From positions 1 to 14,705 of the forward strand of contig CAMFZA010000012.1 in assembly GCA_946002345.1 (NCBI GenBank): a DNA stretch of 14,705 nt. Direction: 5' to 3'. This document shows, one piece after another, positions 6,884 to 13,629 of this stretch (positions are counted from its first letter, which is position 1; every line of letters begins with the position of its first letter). The position numbers were made by a program, and so were the translations under genes. Below the pieces are notes generated by a model. That model was not told the origin of the DNA, ran no database searches, and worked only from the letters and a program-made list of their open reading frames with translations. The DNA comes from an uncultured Phascolarctobacterium sp. (GTDB lineage: Bacteria; Bacillota; Negativicutes; Acidaminococcales; Acidaminococcaceae).

Positions 6884-7552
6884 TTAATCCTTGTTATTTT
6901 GCCTAATTTCGCTGCCCATGTACCATGCATTCAAGAACGGTAGAATATCCTTCTGGAAGATGATCTTGCCATTGCTGCTTAGGTAAACGCAATCTCCCTC
7001 TTGCAGGGTGATGTTCTTAGAGGTATCACCCTTGGTCAGCAAGGCATTGATGTTGACCTTCATAAAGGCATTCTGCTCACCACGACGAATGACAAAAACC
7101 TTCTTCTTGGCACTGGATTCAGTAAAGCCCTCCGCCTTGGCCAAAGCATCCAACAGGTTGTGACTTTTCTCCAGCTCGTATAGTCCCTGACGCTTTACTT
7201 CGCCCAGAACATATACCCTAGTGGTGCCCAGCTTGGCGATATTGATGGTTACCATGGGGTCCACAATGTATTCACTGAGCCTGTCAGTAATTTCCTTCTG
7301 AACCTGGGATACAGTCTTGCCCGTAACATCCACATCTCCGATAAGCGGCATGGACAAGCGTCCGTCAGGACGCACAATATAAGGATTAGCGTTGGAGCCA
7401 TCCGGACTGCTCAAATCAGGATGATTGTACACAGTCAGCTGCAGCTGATCGCCGCCACACATTATGTACTCTGCAGGCTCTGCTGCCTGAGTACCTACTA
7501 GTGGCAGCATAAGGCTGGCTGCCAGCAATGCGGAAAACAGTAATTTTTTCAT
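6884..7552 (-). CDS. Short outer-membrane polysaccharide export protein (OPX, Wza-like)
   Basis: Exports capsular or exopolysaccharide across the periplasm and outer membrane. It has 222 residues. A signal peptide occupies 1-24 (MKKLLFSALLAASLMLPLVG, then TQAA), with likely signal peptidase I cleavage after Ala23 or Ala24. A poly-export domain covers about 25-105 (GGDQLQLTVYNHPDL; RPDGRLSMPLIGDVDVTG), and one SLBB domain covers about 110-160 (TRVYVLGEVKRQGLYEL). The protein lacks the lipobox cysteine seen in Wza, and it is far shorter than the roughly 380-residue Wza, with no obvious membrane-spanning C-terminal helix. The ATG at 7552 has GGAG six bases upstream. An ATG at 7570 overlaps cpsB and would put charged residues before the signal peptide. 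It sits between phosphatase and modulator genes in the operon. Confidence 0.9.
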   Translation of the reverse strand: MKKLLFSALLAASLMLPLVGTQAAEPAEYIMCGGDQLQLTVYNHPDLSSPDGSNANPYIVRPDGRLSMPLIGDVDVTGKTVSQVQKEITDRLSEYIVDPMVTINIAKLGTTRVYVLGEVKRQGLYELEKSHNLLDALAKAEGFTESSAKKKVFVIRRGEQNAFMKVNINALLTKGDTSKNITLQEGDCVYLSSNGKIIFQKDILPFLNAWYMGSEIRQNNKD

Positions 7553-7562
7553 AATTCTCTCC

Positions 7563-8354
7563 TTATCCAAAAAGCTTACTCCAAAAGCTCTTTTTCTTCT
7601 TCTCTACCGGTTTTATCATTTGTGGCAGCTTAAGCACGATTTCCTGGTCTGCCAAAAGCCTTGCAGGGTTAACCTCACAAAGCTGTCGCGCCTTCTCCGG
7701 CCCAACCAGATCTGCCAAACGCTGCTTGGCATGGGTCAAATCAGTATTGCGAATCTTCACCCGATGGGCATCACTGCCAATACAACAAATCACATCGTTT
7801 TTGAGCAGAATCTCGGCATTTTGCTGCACATGCTCCCCAAAGCGTCCTGTAATACTACCCCCGTTCATTTGGGTTAGCACACCACTGCGCATCCATTTCA
7901 ACAAACGCTGGGGCTGCGCCATCAATCCCTGATGTCGCTCCGGATGAGCCAGCACCGGGCAAATGCCCTTCAGTTGCAGTTCATACCAAAAATCCTCGGT
8001 ATAGTCGGGAATGCTCATGGCCGGCAATTCTACCAACAGGTAGTGGCTACCGCCTAGGCAATAATCCCGGCTCCCTTCCTGAAACAACTCCAAAATATCC
8101 CAATTCATTTCAATCTCTGCCCCAGGATAAATGGCCAAATCCAAGGACTCCCCAACCGCCATAGCACGCAGTTCGGCCACACCGTCCTGAATACGCTGCC
8201 AGGAAGGGCAGTTATTTAATTCGATCACATGGGGCGTGGCTACAATATGCCTTGTGCCACAGCCAGCCGCCATTTTCAGCAGCTCCCTGGATGTCTCTGC
8301 ATCCGGCGAGCCATCATCCACACCGTAAATAATATGGGAATGTAAATCGTACAT
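7563..8354 (-). CDS. PHP-family protein-tyrosine phosphatase (CpsB/CapC/YwqE-like)
   Basis: Metal-dependent (usually Mn2+) phosphatase that removes phosphate from the BY-kinase. It is the Firmicute alternative to the low-molecular-weight phosphatase Wzb. The metal ligands are all visible: DLHSH (3-7) followed by VDDGS, ATPH (39-42), PGAEIE (77-82), LAHPER (135-140) and GSDAH (193-197). The 263-residue length is usual. It has an added basic, aromatic C-terminus (about 247-263, KKKK then SFWSKLFG) that could bind the inner leaflet. The ATG has AAAGGA six to seven bases upstream. It is the first gene of the operon, about 90 bp downstream of a recognisable promoter, and 10 bp ahead of the export-protein gene. 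Confidence 0.93.
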   Translation of the reverse strand: MYDLHSHIIYGVDDGSPDAETSRELLKMAAGCGTRHIVATPHVIELNNCPSWQRIQDGVAELRAMAVGESLDLAIYPGAEIEMNWDILELFQEGSRDYCLGGSHYLLVELPAMSIPDYTEDFWYELQLKGICPVLAHPERHQGLMAQPQRLLKWMRSGVLTQMNGGSITGRFGEHVQQNAEILLKNDVICCIGSDAHRVKIRNTDLTHAKQRLADLVGPEKARQLCEVNPARLLADQEIVLKLPQMIKPVEKKKKSFWSKLFG

Positions 8355-8444
8355 GCATTAATCCTTTACTTAAGTACAAGCCTAACGAAAACCTAACCTG
8401 CAAGAGCCTATATTTAAACACTAATATATTCTATAATTATCAAT

Positions 8445-8473
8445 ATTATATCACTCTTAAAAAGCCTAAGCAA
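8445..8473 (-). promoter_or_regulatory. Promoter of the cpsB-wza-wzz-kinase-galU operon
   Basis: On the minus strand TTGCTT (-35), then 17 bp, then a perfect TATAAT with an upstream TG (TGATATAAT). The start would be near 8438, leaving a leader of about 85 bases before cpsB. The leader is AT-rich and I see no riboswitch or strong hairpin in it. Confidence 0.5.
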
Positions 8474-8484
8474 GCAAATTGTTA

Positions 8485-8531
8485 ACACAACAAATAGCTC
8501 CTGCCTACCATCCATATCTAGTAGCAGGAGC
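8485..8531 (-). terminator. Terminator after the NagD-like phosphatase gene
   Basis: GCTCCTGC pairs perfectly with GCAGGAGC (8497-8504 and 8524-8531), with a further 3 bp beyond a bulged C. On the minus strand the stem is followed by TATTTGTTGTGTT, a broken T-tract. It begins about 10 bp past the stop codon and separates this gene from the cps promoter. Confidence 0.6.
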
Positions 8532-8541
8532 CATGCCTTCA

Positions 8542-9348
8542 TCATAAATATTGTAAAATTTCTTTAGCATGGGGCAGGATGATATCTGGCTTGATATGGC
8601 CCTGCTCCACATCCTCCAGGCTAGCCTCCCCGGTCAGCACCATGATGGACAAAATGTCATTGTTCAGGCCAAAGGCAATATCCGTTGCCAGGCGATCCCC
8701 AACCATAGCGATTTCTTCCTTGGCAAAGCCAGTTTTATCCAACACCACGTCCACCATATACTGGTAAGGCTTACCAAAGATCAGCTGGGGCAGCTTTCCG
8801 GTGGCTGTCTTGATTAGCTCTAGCATAGCACCCGTGTCGGGAATAAACTCGCCCCCCTCAATGGGGCAACGCACATCAGGATGGGTAGCCACATAAGGCA
8901 CGCCCTTGTCTATGAGGCGACAAGCGATGGCCAGGCGCTCGTAGGTCAGTGTTTGATCAAAGCCTACCACCACATAATCGGTCTCCTCCTCCAAGCTATT
9001 GGTCAATGTAAATCCAGCCTCGCAAATGGTGTCCAAGAGCTGAGGCGTACCCAGCACAAAAAGCCTCGCTCCTGGCTTATTTTTACTCATCCAGTTCGTC
9101 AGCGCATCGGAGGAAATTAAAATTTCCTTACGAGTTACCGGTACACCAAGACCATTCATCTTCTGCACATAATGCTCATGACTGCGGGAAGAATTATTGG
9201 TTAAAAGATAGTATTTTCTTCCGGCAGCAGTAAGCTTAGCAAAAAAGCCCTCCATGCCGGGTATCAGCTCGTTACCCAGGTTGATGGTTCCATCCATATC
9301 AAACAAAAAACATTTTATCCTGCTAATGCGCTCATAATCATAGCTCAT
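8542..9348 (-). CDS. HAD-IIA family phosphatase (NagD/AraL-like)
   Basis: Cytoplasmic phosphatase of the haloacid dehalogenase superfamily, subfamily IIA, which acts on small sugar or nucleotide phosphates. The substrate cannot be read from sequence. All four motifs are present: FLFDMDGT (14-21, nucleophile Asp17 and Asp19), LLTNNSS (48-54), the lysine in FGKPY (Lys193), and MVGDRLATD (215-223). The cap lies between motifs II and III, as in NagD. Length 268 is normal. The ATG has GGAGG nine bases upstream. It follows the phosphoglycolate-phosphatase-like gene in the same direction across a gap holding that gene's degenerate tail, and no separate promoter was found, so the two are probably co-transcribed. 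The genes may share a metabolite-repair role, but that is inference. Confidence 0.9.
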   Translation of the reverse strand: MSYDYERISRIKCFLFDMDGTINLGNELIPGMEGFFAKLTAAGRKYYLLTNNSSRSHEHYVQKMNGLGVPVTRKEILISSDALTNWMSKNKPGARLFVLGTPQLLDTICEAGFTLTNSLEEETDYVVVGFDQTLTYERLAIACRLIDKGVPYVATHPDVRCPIEGGEFIPDTGAMLELIKTATGKLPQLIFGKPYQYMVDVVLDKTGFAKEEIAMVGDRLATDIAFGLNNDILSIMVLTGEASLEDVEQGHIKPDIILPHAKEILQYL

Positions 9349-9402
9349 GCACTATTTCCTCCAATCCTCGGGCTCAAGGGTCACCAGCAGCCCTGCTAGT
9401 AA

Positions 9403-9480
9403 TCAGCCTTCTTTGCTGCAGCGGCACAGCGGCAAAACATCCTGCACCTATTCCGCCAAACGCCTAGCCCCGAGCTCCAC
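9403..9480 (-). pseudogene. In-frame C-terminal remnant of the upstream phosphoglycolate phosphatase
   Basis: Reading on in the same frame past the TGA at 9483-9481 gives VELGARRLAE, a TAG (9450-9448), then VQDVLPLCRCSKEG and a TGA (9405-9403). 'GREF-x-VELGARRLAE-x-VQDVLPLC' looks like the normal tail of Gph/PpaX-type phosphatases, where the conserved WGFRGRE is followed by an alanine/glycine-rich turn and a last helix near 'ELLPLL'. The stretch is therefore best read as former or still-translated coding sequence interrupted by two nonsense codons, not as an intergenic spacer. Each stop is one substitution from a likely sense codon (TTA or TTG to TGA, CAG to TAG). Sequencing error at two nearby sites is unlikely but not excluded. 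Confidence 0.65.
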
Positions 9481-10065
9481 TCAAAACTCTCTACCACGAA
9501 AGCCCCAGCAGGCACCGATACAGGGAATGCCTGTGTTGGCTGCCGTCATTAAATCCGTATCCGAATCACCAATATAAATAGTACTATCCTTGTCGGCTCC
9601 CAGCTTATGCATTACCGCCACCAGCATATCCGGTGCCGGCTTCTTGGCAATGCCCTCCTGCTCACCACAGGCAGCATCCAGCAGCCCCGGGAAATACTGC
9701 TTAGCCAACTCCTGCACGCCATAATCTGCCTTATTGGAAACAATAGCCGTCTGGCAGCCCAGCCTACGAGCCTCCTGCAGCAGCTCCATTACACCGGGAT
9801 AGGCACAGGTAGTATCAGCACAATGCTCCTTGTAATACACATTGAAATCTGCGTAAACCTGCTCCTGTACCGATGCGCTAGTCCCAGCAGGCACCGCCCG
9901 CTCAATCAGCTTGCGGATACCATTTCCCACAAACATGCGCACCTCATCAACAGTACGCGTGGGAAAGCCATTTTTCTCCAAAGTATAATTGGTCGCTGCC
10001 GCCAAATCTGCCAGCGTATCTAAAAGGGTTCCATCTAAATCAAAAATCAAGGTCTTATATCGCAA
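9481..10065 (-). CDS. Phosphoglycolate phosphatase-like HAD hydrolase (Gph/PpaX type), C-terminally shortened
   Basis: HAD-IA phosphatase, typically hydrolysing 2-phosphoglycolate or pyrophosphate. Motifs are LIFDLDGTLLDT (6-17, Asp9/Asp11), a helical cap from about residue 15 to 85, IVSNK (108-112), KKPAPD (141-146, Lys141 or Lys142) and YIGDSDTD (164-171), so the catalytic core is complete. The protein stops four residues after GFRG, at 194 residues, about 25 short of the family's usual end; the missing tail is visible downstream in frame. I chose the TTG at 10065: it gives the family N-terminus MRYKTLIFDLDGT, has GGGGGGAA about five to seven bases upstream, and the predicted transcription start is near 10096. 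The alternative GTG at 10095 would make an essentially leaderless message. Loss of the last helix could destabilise the core sheet. Confidence 0.82.
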   Translation of the reverse strand: MRYKTLIFDLDGTLLDTLADLAAATNYTLEKNGFPTRTVDEVRMFVGNGIRKLIERAVPAGTSASVQEQVYADFNVYYKEHCADTTCAYPGVMELLQEARRLGCQTAIVSNKADYGVQELAKQYFPGLLDAACGEQEGIAKKPAPDMLVAVMHKLGADKDSTIYIGDSDTDLMTAANTGIPCIGACWGFRGREF

Positions 10066-10102
10066 AGCCTGTTCCCCCCAACTCGTTTTATCCACTCCCT
10101 AT

Positions 10103-10131
10103 ATCATAATATGGAACATGCAGAAATGCAA
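10103..10131 (-). promoter_or_regulatory. Promoter of the phosphoglycolate phosphatase-like gene
   Basis: Minus-strand TTGCAT, 17 bp, then TATGAT (5 of 6 to consensus). It predicts a start near 10096, about 30 bases before the TTG start codon. The -35 match is modest. Confidence 0.4.
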
Positions 10132-10148
10132 TGCTTTTAGAAAAACAG

Positions 10149-10179
10149 AAAAAGGCGCATCAATGCCTATGAGCATTAA
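10149..10179 (-). terminator. Weak possible terminator after the XRE gene
   Basis: TTAATGC and GCATTGA form a 7-bp stem with one wobble and a six-base loop (10160-10179). A T5 run follows after six bases, with a second T5 run a few bases further on. The gap between stem and T-run makes it doubtful. Confidence 0.3.
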
Positions 10180-10210
10180 CACACCTTAAATTCTGTATAA
10201 TTGCGGTACT

Positions 10211-10501
10211 TTAGTTTTGTTTTAACAGCTTAACGATTTGCAATACTTCGTCCAAGCTAATGTCCTTTTCCTTAGGTTCGGGTTGTGCATCCAAATCTAC
10301 AAAGAAGCTAGCCATATCACATGCCAGTAATTTATGTAGCTTGAGCAGATTAGGTAGGGTTACGGGCACACGACCACACTCAATATTACATAAATGTGTT
10401 TGAGAAATACCCATCTCCTTAGCTAAGCCTGTCTGAGTTAAATTCTTTGCAGTACGCAGTAATCTGATTCTGCGACCAATTAGTTTGATTTCTTCCTGCA
10501 T
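10211..10501 (-). CDS. XRE-family helix-turn-helix regulator
   Basis: A 96-residue DNA-binding protein with one Xre/Cro-type HTH at about 8-63. Its features are RRIRLLRTAKNLTQTGLA, the turn EMGISQTHLCNIECG, then NLLKLHKLLACDMASFF. The roughly 30-residue tail (acidic, then a short helix, DEVLQIVKLL) could mediate dimerisation; there is no ligand or protease domain. I chose the ATG at 10501 with GGTGG five bases upstream; a GTG at 10510 is only two bases from its AAAGG. It stands alone between two transcription units with its own strong promoter. No toxin, antitoxin or phage gene is adjacent. Targets are unknown. Autoregulation is common in the family, but no operator is evident. Confidence 0.88.
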   Translation of the reverse strand: MQEEIKLIGRRIRLLRTAKNLTQTGLAKEMGISQTHLCNIECGRVPVTLPNLLKLHKLLACDMASFFVDLDAQPEPKEKDISLDEVLQIVKLLKQN

Positions 10502-10567
10502 CTTGTCCACCGCCTTTCAATACACCCACAATTATTTTTTTCTTGCAATATCCCTATATATGTTTAG

Positions 10568-10595
10568 AGTATATCACGAAATACAAATTTTTCAA
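10568..10595 (-). promoter_or_regulatory. Promoter of the XRE regulator gene
   Basis: Minus-strand TTGAAA (5/6), 16 bp, TATACT (5/6), with TG one base upstream of the -10. The start is near 10561, leaving a leader of about 60 bases. Confidence 0.6.
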
Positions 10596-10668
10596 GTCTT
10601 TTGTCTCAATTTTTTATTTGTTTTCTGGTATATTTTAGGCTTGTCGCTGATAATTACATGCTTAACGA

Positions 10669-10698
10669 ATCAAAAACCAGACTTCGAAGGACGAATCT
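10669..10698 (-). terminator. Possible terminator of the ABC transporter operon
   Basis: On the minus strand AGATTCG pairs with CGAAGTCT (7 bp with one bulged G, loop TCCTT), followed by GG and TTTTT. It lies about 35 bp after the ATPase stop and upstream of the XRE promoter. The stem is short, so efficiency is uncertain. Confidence 0.4.
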
Positions 10699-10732
10699 TC
10701 AAAAAATACTTTTCTGTCAAAAAAAGAAATGC

Positions 10733-11527
10733 TTACCCTAAGAGCAATCTATCGCTAGCCATTTCAGAGCCACTGGCCTTTTCAAACATAGCCAAAAGGT
10801 CAGGAATCTCCAAATGCTGCTTCTCCTCACCCTGCACATCGATAATAACACGACCATTATGCAGCATAATCAGGCGATTACCATAACGCAGTGCATCACG
10901 CATATTATGGGTAATCATCAGGGTGGTCAAATTATCTCGAGTAACAATTTTTTCGGTCAAGGCCAACACCTTGGCGGCTGTTTTGGGGTCCAAGGCCGCC
11001 GTATGCTCGTCCAAAAGCAACAGTTTGGGCTTCTTGAGCGTGGCCATGAGCAAGGTCAGGGCTTGACGCTGACCACCGCTCAGCAGGCCTACCTTAGCTG
11101 TCATGCGCTTTTCCAGACCTAAGTCCAGCTCCTTCAGGAGCTCATAAAAATGCTCATGTTGATCCCGAGACAGACTCCAGCCCAAGCCCGGAGTTTCGCC
11201 GCGACGAGATGCCAAAGCCAAATTTTCTTCAATCATCATGCCGGCAGCAGTGCCCAGCATTGGGTCCTGAAAAACACGACCAATATACTTTGCCCGCTTA
11301 TGTTCAGGCTTCTTAGTGATATCCTCCCCATCGATGAGCACTCGGCCCTCATCAACGGGGAACACCCCGGCAATGGAATTCAGCATAGTTGATTTGCCGG
11401 CACCATTGCCGCCAATAACAGTAGCAAAATCGCCCGGCTTGAGATGCAGGCTTAAGCCCTGCAAGGCACGCTTTTCGTTAATGGTGCCAGGAAAAAAGGT
11501 TTTGGAAATATTTTCAACCAGCAGCAT
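10733..11527 (-). CDS. ABC importer ATPase (COG1101/TrpZ-like)
   Basis: Nucleotide-binding subunit of the importer whose permease and lipoprotein precede it. It has 264 residues. Walker A is GGNGAGKST (39-47), the Q-loop VFQDP (85-89), signature LSGGQRQA (149-156), Walker B LLLLDE (169-174), D-loop ALDP (178-181) and H-loop His207 in ITHN. All catalytic residues are present. Gene order and the pattern VFQDPMLGTAAGMMIEEN match the 'uncharacterised transport system' group that includes streptococcal TrpZ. The ATG follows the permease stop directly, with AAAGGTGG eight to nine bases upstream inside the permease's last codons, so the two are translationally linked. Substrate is not set by this subunit. 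Confidence 0.93.
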   Translation of the reverse strand: MLLVENISKTFFPGTINEKRALQGLSLHLKPGDFATVIGGNGAGKSTMLNSIAGVFPVDEGRVLIDGEDITKKPEHKRAKYIGRVFQDPMLGTAAGMMIEENLALASRRGETPGLGWSLSRDQHEHFYELLKELDLGLEKRMTAKVGLLSGGQRQALTLLMATLKKPKLLLLDEHTAALDPKTAAKVLALTEKIVTRDNLTTLMITHNMRDALRYGNRLIMLHNGRVIIDVQGEEKQHLEIPDLLAMFEKASGSEMASDRLLLG

Positions 11528-12412
11528 TTAACGCACCACCTTTCTAATGCCAAGCTTAGCTTTTATCAAGGGCATGGACAGGGCCAAGGCCACCAGCACG
11601 GAGGTAAAAAGCTTCAAATCATTGGGCGGCATACCCATCGCCAAAACAACCGCAATAACGATGCGGTACACGATGGAGCCTAAAACAACGGAAACTAGGC
11701 AATTTTTAAAGGAACGGGTGCCAAAAAGCACTTCGCCGATAATTACGGAAGCCAAACCGATAACGATGGTACCGGTACCCATGCCCACATCGGAGAAGCC
11801 ATTGGACTGTGCCACCAACGCGCCACTAACAGCCACCAGGCCATTGCTGATTAAAAGGCCCAAAATAATGGTTACATCCGTATCCACGCCCTGAGCACGA
11901 ATCATTTGCTGATTAAAGCCTGTAGCACGAATGGCTGCACCAATTTGGGTACCAAAAAACCAGTACATAAAGGCGCCTACGATTATCGTTACAACAAGCC
12001 CCACAATCAAGGTAGTTTGTGCCATATTCAGGCCCAGCATGCTGCGAGCAATCTTAAAGGAGGTATCCACGCCCAAAAGGGATAGATTGGCCTTGCCCAT
12101 AACGCGTAGGTTCACAGAATATAGAGCAATCATGGTCAAAATACCAGCTAAAAGCGCCGGTATTTTCATTTTTGTGTGTAAAAGGCCTGTTACCACGCCG
12201 GACAAGGTGCCAGCAAGGAAGGCGATAAACAAAGCAGTTAAGGGACCGTAGCCAGCAACCATAAGTGAAGCTGCTGTGGCTGCACCCAAGGGAAAGCTAC
12301 CCTCCACGGTCAAATCAGCTATATCCAGCACTCTAAAAGTAACATAAACTCCGAGAGCCATTACAGCCCACAAAAGGCCCTGGGCCACTGTAGGAATCAA
12401 TAAGTCAATCAT
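11528..12412 (-). CDS. ABC importer permease (COG4120/TrpY-like, LivH fold)
   Basis: Integral membrane subunit, 294 residues, about eight to nine helices, of the branched-chain amino acid/ribose permease superfamily (BPD_transp_2). Visible markers are LTVEGSFPLGAATAA near the N-terminus, typical of this subgroup, and the coupling-helix-like GAAIRATGFNQQMIRAQGVD around 160-180, which contacts the ATPase. I chose the ATG at 12412: AAGGAT lies eight bases upstream, whereas an ATG at 12421 abuts that site. It is separated from the lipoprotein gene by a perfect terminator hairpin, so its expression probably depends on read-through. Characterised relatives carry tryptophan or other amino acids, but substrate here is unproven. 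Confidence 0.9.
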   Translation of the reverse strand: MIDLLIPTVAQGLLWAVMALGVYVTFRVLDIADLTVEGSFPLGAATAASLMVAGYGPLTALFIAFLAGTLSGVVTGLLHTKMKIPALLAGILTMIALYSVNLRVMGKANLSLLGVDTSFKIARSMLGLNMAQTTLIVGLVVTIIVGAFMYWFFGTQIGAAIRATGFNQQMIRAQGVDTDVTIILGLLISNGLVAVSGALVAQSNGFSDVGMGTGTIVIGLASVIIGEVLFGTRSFKNCLVSVVLGSIVYRIVIAVVLAMGMPPNDLKLFTSVLVALALSMPLIKAKLGIRKVVR

Positions 12413-12508
12413 TAGCAACATCCTTCCATCGCTACACTCAAACCAAGCAGAAGGTCAGCAGAAAGCGAAAATATAGTCTTAAACCTAGCAAATAGCTAAG
12501 TAAGTAGC

Positions 12509-12541
12509 AAAAAGTCTGCCATATGTAGGATATGGCAGACT
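12509..12541 (-). terminator. Intra-operon terminator between lipoprotein and permease genes
   Basis: Perfect 12-bp stem (AGTCTGCCATAT / ATATGGCAGACT) with loop CCTAC, directly followed on the minus strand by TTTT (five T residues counting the last stem base). It starts about 26 bp after the lipoprotein stop. A partial terminator here would give the binding protein excess over the membrane subunits, which is common for importers. Confidence 0.85.
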
Positions 12542-12567
12542 AAAATTCCTAATATGGGAAACCTCGA

Positions 12568-13575
12568 TTATTTAACTAATTCTGCACCCTTCAGAACGTC
12601 TTCCGGAACCTTTAAGCCAATCTTTTCTGCTTCCTTCAGGTTAACCATAGCCTTGAATTCCTTTTGAGCTTGAATAGCCATATCAGCAGGTTTTGATTTA
12701 CCGCTCAGAATATCAGCAGCCATTTCGCCAGCTTGGAAGCCCAGCTTGTAGTAGTCAACGCCCAAGGTTGCCAGGCCACCGGCTTTAACCATGCCACCTT
12801 CACCGCAAATTACGGGGAGCTTAGCTTCTTCGGTAACAGAAATCAAGGTGGGCATTGCAGAAGCCAAAACATTGTCGGTAGGTACATAAATAGCTTGAAC
12901 CTTGCCAACCAGGCTACGAGCAGCCTGTTGAATATCATTTACATTGGAAACGGTTGCTTCTTTAATGGTTACACCCTTAGCAGTAGCAGCCTTTTTCAGG
13001 ATATCCACCTGCAGTTGGGAGTTAACCTCGCTGGAGCAGTATATGGTACCTACGGATTTAGCGTTAGGAACAACCTTCAAGAGCAGGTCCAGCTGTTGCT
13101 CAACAGGGTTCATATCAGTGGTACCGGTAACATTGGTGCCCGGCTTAGCATTGTCTTTAACCAATTTAGCAGTCTTATAATCGGTTACAGCAGTTGCTAC
13201 AATGGGAATATCGCTGGTTACGTTGGCCACGGTTTGTGCAGCCGGAGTAGCGATAGCACAAATCAGGTTTACCTTGTTATTAACAAAGCGATGAGCGATA
13301 TTTTGCAGATTGGATTGGTCTGCTTGTGCATTTTGACGGTCATAAGCAATATTTTGACCTTCCTTATAGCCCTTGGAAGCCAAGCCTTCTACAAAGCCCT
13401 TGTTGGCAGCATCCAGTGCAGCATGCTCAACCAATTGGACAATACCTACATTAACCTTCTCAGCCTTTTTCGGAGCTTCCTTTTTGTCGCCACCACAGCC
13501 CAGAACACCCAAAGCCAGAGTCAACATCAGGCCAGCAGCCACTGCCTTAACTTTAGATTTTTTTAAAGAAAACAT
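12568..13575 (-). CDS. ABC importer substrate-binding lipoprotein (PF04392/COG2984, TrpX-like)
   Basis: Extracytoplasmic solute-binding lipoprotein delivering ligand to the permease. It has 335 residues: positively charged N-terminus (KKSKVK), hydrophobic segment, lipobox LGVLGC with Cys27 for lipidation, then an acidic/lysine linker. The mature part shows the PF04392 pattern: GFVEGLASKGYKEGQN, IVATAVTDYKTAKLV, PGTNVTGTTDMNPVEQQL, VPNAKSVGTIYCSSEVNS and GEGGMVKAGGLATLGVDYYKLG. The ATG at 13575 has AAGGATGG five bases upstream; an ATG at 13584 overlaps that site. A promoter lies close upstream, and a terminator after it separates it from permease and ATPase. TrpX of streptococci binds tryptophan, but members of this family bind varied amino acids or sugars, so substrate is open. 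Confidence 0.93.
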   Translation of the reverse strand: MFSLKKSKVKAVAAGLMLTLALGVLGCGGDKKEAPKKAEKVNVGIVQLVEHAALDAANKGFVEGLASKGYKEGQNIAYDRQNAQADQSNLQNIAHRFVNNKVNLICAIATPAAQTVANVTSDIPIVATAVTDYKTAKLVKDNAKPGTNVTGTTDMNPVEQQLDLLLKVVPNAKSVGTIYCSSEVNSQLQVDILKKAATAKGVTIKEATVSNVNDIQQAARSLVGKVQAIYVPTDNVLASAMPTLISVTEEAKLPVICGEGGMVKAGGLATLGVDYYKLGFQAGEMAADILSGKSKPADMAIQAQKEFKAMVNLKEAEKIGLKVPEDVLKGAELVK

Positions 13576-13629
13576 TTTTACCATCCTTCCGCACTACATA
13601 ATTTTTACGAATATACTGTAGATATGTGT

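Noticed and set aside
9370..9395. Hairpin AGCAG-GG-CTGCT between the two HAD genes as a terminator
   Set aside because: The stem is only five bases with too small a loop, and no T-tract follows on the minus strand.
9481..9483. TGA as a selenocysteine codon in the phosphatase
   Set aside because: The position is in a surface turn after the catalytic core, no SECIS-like hairpin follows, a second stop (TAG) lies ten codons on, and no selenocysteine machinery is visible.
12733..13566. Long plus-strand open frame (277 codons) opposite the lipoprotein gene
   Set aside because: It mirrors a clear PF04392 gene on the minus strand, has no Shine-Dalgarno sequence or recognisable domain, and is explained by codon bias of the real gene.
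13576..13625. T-box or riboswitch leader for the TrpX-like importer
   Set aside because: The predicted leader is under 50 bases and contains no T-box consensus or stable structure.
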